DNA of 64,000 bases from Hypholoma sublateritium FD-334 SS-4 (Eukaryota; Basidiomycota; Agaricomycetes; Agaricales; Strophariaceae). The translations under genes and the position numbers were made by a program. Shown piece by piece: positions 1 through 10,954 of the stretch (its first letter is position 1; the number at the start of each line of letters is the position of its first letter). The notes under the pieces are model-generated. The model did not search any database. It was not told the origin of the DNA and saw nothing but the letters and a program-made list of their open reading frames with translations. The stretch is from the NCBI GenBank assembly GCA_000827495.1, contig KN817530.1, positions 180,446-244,445 of the forward strand, written 5' to 3'.

Positions 1-3000
1 GGATCCGCAATCCCCTCTGCTCAAGTATTTACTTGAATATTTACGTAGTATTTGCAGCAAGATATCATAGGTTTGATTATAACATCTACTTGCTTGAGTG
101 CTTCGGGCGTGCCTATTAATTCATTTTCATGACGAACTAAAAACCCTTTAGAACTATAACAAGTACTCTTCGAGTCCCTATCGTTGTGCGTAAATGAGCT
201 CCTTTTGTAATTGAATAGAAGTTTAATCATTCTCGAATCTCAGAATTTTCCGGGTGCGTTTACGTGTACTGGCTAGTACTATCCCCGCCTCGAATCTCGA
301 GAGCTTGAATGAGCTGATAAATTTGCAAAAAAAAAAAACATTTCGTCTCAGGCCTCTCCATTTCGTGTAACGTTTCGCTTATAATTTAGCAATTAAGAAC
401 AGCCATAGTAGATCAAGTAAAAAGATAGCAGATACCCTTCCGTTGTCTGAGATGTTTGGCAGCTCTGTCTTTATTTTCATATTCATATCTTTGCAAGCGC
501 TCACCTACTTGACGTAAAATAATCTTGAAACTCGGAAACGATGTGTCCTCACTCGAAACCTTCAGGAACATTCCGAAGTCAACTAATCATCGGCCAGCAT
601 CGCCCGTATCGCCGGCTTGAGCTGCTATCCATCATCTTGTGACGAGGTATTTAGTAACTTGATTCGCTTCAAAACGAGTGCCAGCAATCTGGTGCCATTG
701 GCCAAATAATGACTACAAATCATTGCCACTGTCAGAAATGGATAGTCCCGGGAAGGCTCCGATAATTTGGTAAGTATCTTACGCTAGATTACTGCTGGAT
801 TATAAAGGAGAGCTGATGAACTGAGAAAATGGAGGTGAGTAGAGGCGGAATATATACTCCAGTATTGGTTTTGAAGTTTCAAATTACCCGGAATTGTCAT
901 ACCAGTACTTGTGGATACTAGATTCTCATCCAATATAATAGCCACTGGTTATAATATAATCAAGAATCCAAACAAAATTTAAATGACCGACGTTGCTAGT
1001 AAAAGCAAAGCCCAAAACCTGTGCGGGTCTAATACCGACGGTGGTTAGTAAAACCCGGGACGGTGTTCAGAGGAAGGATAATGATGCAACAATGATGCAA
1101 ACAAAAGTCAAGTTTTAGTTTGCATATTTTTGGATGGCATTTGGATCCAGTGAGGATTATTGCAGTGAACTCTGACGACCCGGAGGCGCCCCAAGGGCTA
1201 ATTTCAGCGGCGCCCGCTCAACATCCTAAAGATGGTGGCGTGAGAAATCATCCCTATGTTCCCATCTATTTAATTATCTCACGGTATTGCAGGCAAAATT
1301 TGTGCCGCCCCTTCAAGTTGACAACTCTGTTACAATCTATACAAAACCACTTCCTCTAAACTAACAACTCTGCGTCCTTTATAGACATGTATTGTCATTA
1401 TTTCTCCTTTCCTATTTCCCCATGAGACATTCCTATTGTTGGTCGGATACCGGTCCTTGGTGCCAAATAGGAACCAACTTTTGGCGGCACTAAGGATATC
1501 TCACTGAATCCGCCGCGCCGCAAAGTATGCAGGCATACTTGTGACTTTCCGCACTCAGAATTTCCACGACCTGGGGTTTCTGACTCTCCGTGGGCAGTTT
1601 TAATCATGGGGCAGTACAAGCGATACCACGCAGCTGGTCAAGACATACCAATGGCATATGAGTAGTGTACCTCCCTCGGAGATGTCGATTTTCGGCGTCA
1701 AAGAGCTTGATACTGTTGCCACTTTTCTGGGTAATCAGTTTGCTCTAGGTAATCGTTATCTGACTGCCTTTCAAAAATTGAGTGTTGTCTGCACTGACTG
1801 AGAGAGACTTCTCCATCACAGGAAACATACCTAACTTTTGGCGGATTATGGGGAGAAAATGAAGTTCTTAAGCAGCTTCTATGGTTCAAAGGAAATTCCA
1901 GATCGTCGATGCGTACTTGGTATCATAAGAAAATGCCTCTCTTTGAATGTCCCAAGCGTGGTTTGCGGGCTATCACACGTTCTACAGGTTGGTACCATGA
2001 CACTGCTGATTGAAACTGATAACAGAGGGAGATCCTGGAACCCAAGGGATATTAAAGTGAATACATTGAACTAGCCGGACGTCGTAAAAACTCCACAGCA
2101 ATATTGTGTGTTTCATTTCATGCAATTTTGCAGCACTATTAGTAGGCTGGCTGGCCGGTGATTCTCCACCGATATAATAAGAGAATAATCAATCAGTGAA
2201 ATTATCTGAGGGATAGAGGCTGCTATCAGAGGCCGCCGTCATCAAATGGCAATCAGACTCGTTGATATGTATTGTTTGACTTGGAGTTTGCTCGCAGCGT
2301 CGTCATCTCATGTGGTCATCCGACCAACGTCTGCGAAAACATTCATCATACCAAATAAACTTATATCTTGATATACAGTGTTGCCCATCTATCTATGACC
2401 TTCATGAATCAATCCTTTATTTACAGCTACATGGCTTGATTCATATTAGAGTACTACCATGCCAGATAGTGCGAAGCTGGTTCGGTATGTGGTCAGTGTG
2501 CATCTGAAATAGCGCCCGCCGCTATACATATCCACGTATGTAGTGTATTTGACGTATGCAGATCAGACTCACACGCATTCACACCATGCTAAGCCGGATC
2601 GAACCAAGCGGCTCGTTTGTCTGACCTCTATGCTAGATATAAATGATAAAGCAAACTGACATGAACGGTAATCTCGGCTTGTGCAAAAAGCGTTGAAGGT
2701 CCCTTCAGGCCTTTTGAAGCTACTTTTACCACGCGAACGAGGGAGAGACCCTTTCTGCCTGCCTATTTGATTGGGATAGCTTGGCTCGCGTGGTTCAGGC
2801 CCCTTGAATTGCTGGGAATTTCATCAGTTTCAACGCTCCGCGCTTATCAGAGTGTCAGGCACTTATTGTGGGACGAAAAAGGGACGGCGGAGAAGTCTAC
2901 CACTGGTACGAGCCGAAGCACCTTGAAGGTAAAAAGAGGCGACTGAATATCATCGAGTGGTGTATAAAGGTCAGATACATTTGTATCAAATGTGTCGCTA

Positions 3001-3419
3001 GAGATACTTTGATGGGAGACAAACATGTAATGGTCTTCATTGTATATTCGCCCAAGTCCTACGCTCACCAACAGCGGACAGGTAAATTTGTTCCAAGGTA
3101 TTATATTGGACCATCGATCAGGTGCTCGCGTCGTACCAGCGGTGTTTTTGACACGGAGCCAAAGAATAGATCAATTGAAAAGCAGTCCTCTTCATCGCCT
3201 TCGCATATTCTTGAAGCCTGGCAAGCAATACAAAAAATATCGAAGGTAAGAGGGCTAGGTACAAAGTTTGAGACAGTTAAATAGAAAGACGAGAAGGAAA
3301 TTGACAGAGGAATCAGTGCATTTTGCGCTGCACTCCAACACTCCAAGAATGAACCTGCAACAATCAGGATGCAGAAAACAAGATACGTGCTGAGGTCAGG
3401 TGATGGAATCAACAGGTAT
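1..3419. other. intergenic region without a supportable gene
   Basis: Only short, uncorroborated ORFs (at most 138 codons, at 2868-3284 on the plus strand) occur on either strand. None has a recognisable motif or splices into a longer coherent reading frame. The sequence is moderately AT-rich. Its right end is the 3' flank of the minus-strand HP1 gene. It could hold decayed repeats or non-coding transcripts, but I see no positive evidence for either. Confidence 0.5.
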
Positions 3420-4455
3420 TCACGGAGACTTTTCTTCGACACTCCTCCACCTCAAATTGGACTCATAGAAATCGAGCAACTATGAGTTGATCAGGTACTG
3501 AAGTAACGGGTCGATCTTGGAGCTCGTACCTTGCGGGGGAAGCGCTCCTTGCAGATTGTAGACTCCTCCTTGACGGCTTCACCAGTCGTTCTACACGACA
3601 TAAAGCGTTGAACAAGGCGTTGAACAAGGCAATGAATAACAGATGAAGGGGACTCACAAGGTGAAATAGACCACCAATTGGCCATCCTCGCTCTCCCGCT
3701 CAACGGTATCAACACTTTTGACCAAGCCTTCCCAAATCTTCATATGCATGTAGTCGTGCATGTTACCGATGATTTTCCCTTCTTCCTCGGGTGTTTTTTC
3801 TCGCGGTTTAGGCTTTGAAGCTTGGGACTTTCGCGCCTTTTTAGGTGCTCGGGTTTCTGCCACTTCATCAACCTCCATCTCTTCGTCAGAGTCCAATTTC
3901 TTGGCTGCTGCTGACTTGCGACCACGCTTTTTAGTAGATACCGTTTCGGCGTCCGAAGTGTCGTCCGGTGCCGCTGACTTGCGAGCCTTCTTAGGTGACG
4001 ACTTTTTTTCGACGGACTTTCGAGGAGCTGCACCCTTTCTTTTTCCGGGATTCAGTCTCCAATACTCATTTACGAGGTCGATGGCATTTCTAAAAGGATA
4101 ATGAATCAGCACAGAAGAAGACTCGCATGAGGGAGACACACCCAGCGTCCAATTCGTCTACCCAACTGTTGTCATTGTGGGAATACCCTTTCCACTTGAC
4201 AAAGTAGCCCATGCGACCCTAATCCGCGTCGAAACGCGTCGTTAGCCTAGAAAAAGAGCATAGCTTAAGAATAACGACACGTACATCTGGAAAATAACCG
4301 CGTTTCGCGTCGAGAACCTCTTCAATCTCGTATTCGGAGCCACCCTCGCCACCGTCAGACTCTGACTCAGCGCCGTTGTCTTCTACGGGAGCAGACTTAG
4401 CCTTGGATTTGGATTTGGAAGCCTCATTGTCGGAATGGTTAGTGACTGCAGGCAT
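3420..4455 (-). CDS. HP1: Heterochromatin protein 1 (chromodomain + chromoshadow domain)
   Basis: HP1 reads methylated histone H3K9 through its chromodomain and dimerises through its chromoshadow domain to build silent chromatin in the nucleus. Five exons (4455-4285, 4218-4142, 4089-3658, 3590-3530, 3479-3420) join in frame to 266 aa. An acidic, Ser/Lys-rich N-terminus is followed by a chromodomain starting at EYEIEEVLDAKRG, with aromatic-cage-type residues in YFVKWKGYSHNDNSWV. A Lys/Arg-rich hinge (PKKARKS repeats, nuclear-localisation-like) follows. The chromoshadow domain contains the segments TTGEAVKEESTICKERFPRK and LLDFYESNLRWRS and lies at the extreme C-terminus, as in Swi6/HP1. The start is the first Met before the chromodomain in exon 1. 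Length and domain order are normal for the family. Splice sites are inferred, but each restores a conserved domain junction. Confidence 0.93.
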
Positions 4456-4798
4456 GGTGCGTCGCAGTTTGGTCTGCTGGTCTGTTGAACCAGTGGAGAG
4501 GAAGGAAACACCGTGAGAATAAAGGTTCCCCGTTTCAAAGATTTTACATGTAAACACTCTGCAGGCTAACATGCATCAGTGCAAAGCAAGTGCAAAGTGC
4601 AAAAAAAAAAAAAAAAAAAAGGCATGCTTAGAACCAACTTAGAACGGCAAAGACGCATTCATGGTCGGTAATTTATTGGGTACAACAGTTTGATAGTGCA
4701 TAGAAAGGATCCCATTTGGAACCGTAAGGATATAACGCAGCGCGAAGGTTTATTATTTAACAATCGATGATGGAAAACAATTTACAAGATACTACAGT

Positions 4799-5538
4799 TT
4801 ATCTTCGACGGTTAGGACTGGCGCTGCGATTGCGTGCGGGTCTGCCCTTTTTGGGTCCAGATGGTGGTGGTCGAACGAATGCATAGTCGCATTGAATAAC
4901 TTGTTCAAGTAGGGGTGTGCCCGATGCACCGTCGATTGCGGCTTGCGCTTCCGTCATCGTCTCGTACTCCACTAGTGCATATCCCTAGAAGTATTATAAA
5001 GGTAGTTTGCATGCAAAGATAAGCGATGTACAAGAACACGAGATGAGACGCGTATGAGTACCTTGACATAACCAGTGCGACGATCCAGATTTAGATGCAG
5101 ATTCTTGATCTCCCCGAATTCCGCAAACTTGTCTTGAACGTCTTCCTCGGTCGCTTCTTCGTGGACATTAGTGACCAGGACAATCCAACCCTCTACGGCT
5201 TTTTACAAGATAGTTATGAGCGCGAATAGGTTATAGAGAACTGACATGACGCACATCGTGCTGCCTTGGTATCGGTGTCCTTCTGAGCGCTCTCGACGCG
5301 ATCATATGTCGGTTCGGCGGTAACAGTTTCCTCCACGGTCCCTACAGCATTCACTCATTGAAAAAAGTCCAGTATATGTGCAACTGAACGATTTACCTGT
5401 CCTTTGGAAACCTCGACCCCTCCTCCTTACAGCTCCGCCTCCAGAGGTCACTTGGGGGCCACGTATTTCATTGGTATTTCAGATACAACACGTGAAACAG
5501 AACATACGGTCGTCAATAGCCATATCATCGTCGGACAT
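4799..5538 (-). CDS. RBM8A: Exon junction complex RNA-binding protein Y14 (RBM8A)
   Basis: Y14 pairs with Mago in the exon junction complex, which marks spliced mRNAs for export, surveillance and localisation. Five exons (5538-5508, 5450-5397, 5341-5255, 5198-5062, 4984-4799) join in frame to 164 aa, a normal length. The acidic N-terminus ([10 protein letters not shown]) and an RRRGRGF motif precede one RRM, which contains [20 protein letters not shown] and the RNP-type segment [16 protein letters not shown]. The C-terminal tail is Arg/Ser-rich ([15 protein letters not shown]), as in animal and fungal Y14, where it is phosphorylated. The start fits the conserved acidic opening. The HP1 gene begins about 340 bp further along on the same strand, so the Y14 3' end and the HP1 promoter share that gap. 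A run of about 20 A (plus strand) lies at 4601-4620. Confidence 0.95.
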
Positions 5539-6420
5539 GTTCGTACAAGTTGGTTTCGGTTGGCGCTGTAAGTAGCTGGTTGAATAGGGTTGCGTGACGA
5601 GTCACACGAAATTCGGCTTACACGTTGATCAAAATAGTGACCGACTAGGCCGGGGGCCGGCGCAAGGCCGCTGTCCGTGTCCGGCGGCCGGCAAAGCGGA
5701 CATCAACATGCAATGATGTCGGCCGGAGTTGCGTCGTTGCTCGTAACCAACACTTTCCGGACTGAAAGGGCTTGAAAAAGTCCACATTGAAGCTTACATG
5801 AAGGCCAAAATTTGACTACAAATTGATAAATTCATCGCCGACACCGGTTTCAAATATTCTGACTCCAAAATATCTTGAAAATATCGCACTTTTGACACCT
5901 TTTGGAATGGGATCCCTCCTGAGGGTCTCGCAAAGGTGTCGTCTTATCGAGCAGGTCTATCGTCCGGCTCGGCCCACTTATATATGAGCCCACGCCTATC
6001 TACGCGAACAGCCCGAACGTTTCGCGCGCAAACCGAACCAACAAATTATGTGAGTTTGTGAGCCACCTAACCGATGTGTGTCGTAGTCCCGCTTTTTGAT
6101 CCCGATTCATTTGTTGGTTGAAGTCTTATTTTGAGCAACTTTCCTGTCAAGCGTTATGGGTATGTGCCTGACCGCACATAATGACTGTTCTGGAGAAATG
6201 TGATCTTGGTACAAACAGTCATCGTGATTCAAGGAGATTCACGATTCTACGTTAACCCAAGTGGTCGTCCTGATCGTCTTCAGTTTGAGTTTCAGCAGAT
6301 TCGCACACACGGACCGATCTTATGAGGCTTGCTCCGTGCATTTAAAGGAGCAAGGTCCCTCTCCGGAAATTTATATTCCTCCAGCCCATCTCATCGTCGT
6401 TGCACTCTCTCTCGAACGCC
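5539..6420. promoter_or_regulatory. shared upstream region of Y14 and the MYND gene
   Basis: This is the divergent intergenic region between Y14 (minus) and the MYND-finger gene (plus). It contains a GC-rich block at 5649-5692 with several GCCGGC palindromes arranged as an imperfect inverted repeat. A TATA-like TATATAT lies at 5979-5985, about 440 bp before the MYND start codon. No conserved coding exon was recognised; a 5' untranslated exon is possible. Confidence 0.35.
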
Positions 6421-7153
6421 ATGCATCCAATACCACTCATCAACCACCCATGCACGCTCTGCGGGCGCGCGACTTCAATGTGGTGTAGCCGATGCCAAAG
6501 CGCTTGGTACTGTTCCCCGGAACATATTCATAGTGTGAGCATTATGCCACATGTTTTTCGTCGAGTCGACTGACTTTTTCCTTGCATATAGGATTGGCCT
6601 AGGCATCGAAGAGAATGTATTCCTGCCATGAGCCCCCCAAGCTCGTACAATGTCAACATGATAGCGACACCACCTCCTGCCGAGCCACAATTCGTCAGTG
6701 TCTCTGCAATTTTCTTTTCTCCCGAAGATGGTGAGTTTGACGGCGTCATCACCTGAGTGTCATCTAAGCCGACACACTTATTATGCCACAGAGCGCCCAA
6801 AAATTGTCACCGTCAGCTGTCGGCCCTCTCCCAAAGCGTCGCAGGGAATGTGCCCAATCCCTATGCTGGACTCGTATTTTGACGGAAATCAAGTACAATC
6901 TCTGGTTCTTACTGAAGGCCTGAACGGCGAGCCATTAAGATTCCCCCTCCACCTCTGGTATGCCCCACAGCTGCTCCAAAAGGGCAGCCCCGTCAATCGT
7001 GCCATCTTCCATATTACGTCCGGAGCTGCGCAAAAGGCATGGTGTGGTCCCGTCATCGTCCTCAAGTTCAACGGTTCGAGACGACAAGGCTATTCCGATG
7101 CTGGATCCAACGACCTTCCCGCTCTGTCCGCCTACTTCCTAGCCTACAAGTAA
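6421..7153 (+). CDS. MYND-type zinc finger protein
   Basis: Three exons (6421-6534, 6592-6730, 6792-7153) join in frame to 204 aa. The N-terminal 50 residues form a MYND finger: CTLCGRATSMWCSRCQSAWY followed by CSPEHIHSDWPRHRREC, which supplies the Cys pairs and the final His/Cys ligands. MYND fingers usually bind proline-rich peptides in chromatin or signalling proteins. The remaining 150 residues show no domain I can name. Proteins with an N-terminal MYND finger and a unique tail are abundant in agaricomycete genomes, mostly without assigned function. The finger spans the first intron, and both halves are intact, which supports the splice model. The start codon lies just before the first Cys pair. 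Function and partners are unknown. Confidence 0.82.
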
Positions 7154-8578
7154 CTGCCGGCACCTAAAAACCTCAAGCGACGGATCAGTAAAGCTCTTCT
7201 CTTGAGGCAGGGTCGCATACGGCCTTTTTAAACGTTGTCCCCTTATGTCGGAGCAGTTCGAACATGGTCCAAATCCCTTCTCATTGTTTATTGACCGTTT
7301 TATCTATTCGGCCGCCATCATGTACGTACTATTATATTGTAGCATAATTCTTCTCTTTATCGCAACTGTTTTTTGTCGGCTCTGGTGTAACCGTATTCAA
7401 TGTCATTAATTCATAGAAATTCACTTGACTTTGTGTATTGTCAGCACCTGTACTCCGGACTTGCAGTTCGGTCCCTTACAAGTTACAATTATACATACAT
7501 AGTCACTGTTTGTGCCTATTCAATGTCCCTTAAGCGTTCGAGCAGACGTCGCTTGTTGAGGCTCTCTCAGGATGATGACCTGATGATGACACAATAAATG
7601 ATACCGCGATACTTACTACGGGTTGCCAGTACTTGAATTTGCTCAAGGCCTTGATTTCCGGGGGAGGCTCCGACAATTGAGGTCGTTCTCGCATAAATCC
7701 CACCTCAGTATCTTGCGCAACGTTGAGCAGATATATAAAATTCAACGAAAACAATTCAAGGAATAATTCACTATTGGAAAGGGCGTTTCGCTTGAGCTTA
7801 CAATGAGCGCTCCACCTTCAAAATGCGTCTGAATGAACACTTATGGCTTGTATGCACATCCGGGACCAACGGGGAGAGTAAGCGAAGGTTCCTTGGGTTC
7901 TCAGTAAATTTAATTGTGCAAGCGTTGTTGTCAAAGTAGTTGTTTCCCAATGTGACCGCTGGTCGCACAATGACCCAAGTGATATGCGATTACTTAACTT
8001 ACGAATACTGTGAACTTTTCGTCCGGTCATTCAATCAAAAATGTCGCCACTGTCAATCCGGCGTAATGCAGATTGCCTTTGCGCCGGGGCATCGACGATG
8101 CGCTAGCGTCTCGGTTTATGTATATCTCCGTATGCATTTCTGAACGCTTTTGCCCGCTGTTGCCAAAAAGTTGAGCTCTGCAGCATATGAACTTGCATAA
8201 CCAATCAAATATGTTTCATTTGATATTGATTCCCTTGCGACCAACAAGAACATGGCCGCTGACATTCAAGGAGCCAGAGTAAGGCCTGAGATTCTATTGA
8301 GAATATCATATTTCCAGCTTGCCGTGATCTATCAAACGAGGAATTTCTGAAGTTTCAAGTAAAATAGAAGAAATTGGAGGAAATTGAGCTCCGGATAAAA
8401 AGAAAGCGGAGTAGACCTGCTCTAGTCGATCCTACAGTTGGTAGGTTAATCCAAGGCTGATCGCGACCTCCGGTGAAGATCGTCGGTAGTTTCCCGTTAT
8501 AGGCATTCGAGCCCTAACCTGGACTGAACAGATGCGCCTTTTCAGTTTTTCACCGAACCTTTTCAATTCGCTACCACG
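7154..8578. other. intergenic region, nothing recognised
   Basis: 1.4 kb between two plus-strand genes. It should include the 3' end of the MYND gene and the promoter of RRP4. ORFs here are short and mutually overlapping on both strands. No repeat, hairpin or RNA gene stands out. Confidence 0.4.
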
Positions 8579-9888
8579 ATGATCGCATTCACATCATTTC
8601 CTGCGCAATTTACGCAGTCTAGCTATGACCAGACCCGCCACCACCCAGACACCGAAGATGACCTCATGGAGCTCGACGTCTTTGAAGATTTTGCTACGCA
8701 GGGACCCAAACTAACATGTCCCGGCGAGTCGCTGACATCTGCGCAGGCATACATGCGGTGTGCACCCATCCGATGTCTCTAAAAGCGAACCCGCCTGACT
8801 AGGACGCGAGCCAGAGGTCATGGTACATATGTGGATAATGAAGAGGTCGTAGCATCGGTCGCAGGAACCATCGAGCGTGTAAACAAGCTTGTCACTGTCA
8901 GGGCAATCCGAAGTCGGTGAGAACGGACTTTGAGTGCTTATCTCTCCTGTGTAAACTTGACATAGGATGTGGGTTCCTCAGATATAATCCTGAAGTTGGG
9001 GATCTTGTGGTGGGACGGATCACAGAAGTCAGTGCAGTCCCTGGCAGATGTCTTGTTCGGTTTTGTGCTAACAACACACAGGTACAACCTCGCAGGTGGA
9101 AGGTGGACGCAAACTCGCGGCAGGATGCCGTCCTGATGTTATCCTCCGTGAATTTGCCCGGTGGAGTCCAGGTGGGCACTGGAACGCGCATCATTCTTGC
9201 TTGTCATGAATGACAGTGTGTTTGGTTCGAAATTTCATTCAGCGCCGGAAGCTGGAAAGTGACGAGCTACAGATGCGAGGATTTTTCGAGGAGGGAGACC
9301 TATTGGTTGCGGAAGTGCAGGCCTTCTTTTCGGATGGCGCTATGTCACTTCATACGCGCTCCCTCAAATATGGCAAGGTGTGTACAGGCCATCTGATATG
9401 TCACTGAATAATTAACGATTGTATGAACAAGCTGCGAAATGGTCAACTAGTCGCCGTTCCTCCTATCCTTGTTCGACGACTAAAGTCACATTTTTTGACG
9501 TTACCCTGTGGTGTCGATCTCATTCTCGGACTAAACGGCTATATCTGGGTAAGTAAGCACGTAAAAGAAAACGAACAAGAAGGAGAGGAGGGGTTCGACG
9601 CCGAAGCTGTGTATTCTAACGTAAACGATGTATGTGCCGTCTCAATATCGTTACAGGATCCATTAATTGGCATTTAATCTTACACAGGATATCGACGATT
9701 CAACACGAAGCGCGATTTCTCGCGTCACCCACATTATCCGCGTGTTAACCTCCCACTTTGTGCCATTAACTGACTCCCTTTTGTTGGAAGCCTATGAATG
9801 GACTGTCGAACACGAGTCGAGCACAAAGGACCTGCTACACCAAGATTTCGGAGACGCTCTAGTGGCCTCTATAACTGCTGGTCAATGA
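8579..9888 (+). CDS. RRP4: Exosome complex cap subunit RRP4 (EXOSC2)
   Basis: Rrp4 is one of three S1/KH cap proteins of the RNA exosome, which processes rRNA and degrades aberrant RNAs in nucleus and cytoplasm. Seven exons join in frame. Family landmarks appear in order: [20 protein letters not shown] (N-terminal domain), the S1 segments [14 protein letters not shown] and [20 protein letters not shown], then [35 protein letters not shown], and the KH region with [17 protein letters not shown]. The final exon ends at the TGA in 9886-9888. Intron 1 has two in-frame acceptors 12 bp apart (AG ending at 8802 or 8814). The downstream one gives the conserved MRGHGTY junction; the upstream one adds four residues. 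The third intron uses a weak GTCAGT donor. Length is close to other Rrp4 proteins. Confidence 0.94.
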
Positions 9889-10272
9889 CCGAGACAAACT
9901 ATAATAACCATATTTGCCGCAATCCCTGCCATACCCGTCTACACCGGACTGTGTGGAAAGTATGAAAAGGGGTCATACAAGCCGAATTGTATTTGAATCG
10001 GCGAGACTCAGCGAGAGTAGTACATGTAGTCCGCCATCTTTCCCTTCAATGAACCCTGCGATTACTGAATACATTAAGTCGTGGGGAAACAGGTGGTTCT
10101 CAGCTTATTGATAAATACTCCATCCTTTCGATCCCTTGTCGGATCCCAATACATACAACATGAAACGATAGACAAATTTAGCAGGGTACCAGAGCAACGC
10201 TGCCGGTAGGCAGATGTATTTCCGAAGCGCAGTCGCATCGCTTGTCATTCATTCTTCAGTTTTTTTTTGTTG
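9889..10272. other. convergent 3' flanks of RRP4 and the APC13-like gene
   Basis: This gap separates the stop codons of two converging genes. No further gene or structured element was recognised. A stretch of T residues lies at 10260-10268. Confidence 0.4.
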
Positions 10273-10954
10273 TCAAGTCTCACCACCTTCACTTTCCTCT
10301 TCTTCGTCTTCTTCTTCGTCTTCTTCGTCCTCATCCTCATCGTCAAGTGCCGTAATGTCATTCTCGTCAATGTCATCTTCGTCTTCGTCGTCCTCGTCGT
10401 CTGCCTGTCCTTGCTGAGCCTGTGGTGCTTGTTGCTGCTGTTGCTGTCCCGGGGGATTGTTATTCGACGCGCCACTTGCCATTTTCCGAGCTTGGAAGGC
10501 CTTACTTGCAGCCTCCTTCTCCTCATCAATTGGTAGCAAGTCATTTAGTGCTAGGTCCTGCCATCTCAGGGCCCCACTGATACCACCACTGTCGCCCGCC
10601 ATGTCTTCAAACAAAGCTCGCGGGGACGGCTCATACTTCAGCCTAGCCTTCGATGCTGGGTGCTTGATATTTGTTGGGTTACCATATGGATATGATGGGT
10701 GCACCTGAGAGGGAAGTACTTCAAAGGTTTTTGTCAATTAGAGTCAAGTGGGTGAAAAGTTGGACTATTACTGTCTGAATCGTCGGGGTCTGGAGGGACT
10801 TCTCGTTCTGGGACGTCTATGTCTGAAATGATTGGCAATGAATTAGTCAAAAGTTATGCGAATACCAGAAAGATTCACCTTTGTCGCCAAATTCGCCATC
10901 CATGTGATCGACTGTGTCGATTGTGTCCAGCACAAGGAGTTCAAATTTGCTCAT
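10273..10954 (-). CDS. APC13: Anaphase-promoting complex subunit 13-like protein
   Basis: APC13/Swm1 is a small scaffold subunit that stabilises the TPR arm of the anaphase-promoting complex, the cell-cycle ubiquitin ligase. Three exons (10954-10879, 10822-10772, 10718-10273) join in frame to 190 aa. The family-like core is IDVPEREVPPDPDDSD, followed about 70 residues later by LRWQDLALNDLLP; this resembles the 'EDV..P..ELP.P..D' and 'W.DLAL' motifs of known APC13. A Gln-rich run and a long Asp/Glu tract (coded by GAA/GAT repeats) form the C-terminus, so the protein is longer than the 70-100 aa of animal APC13. The first exon is uncertain: a short exon further upstream could replace the Met at 10954. 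The assignment rests on short motifs only. Confidence 0.62.
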
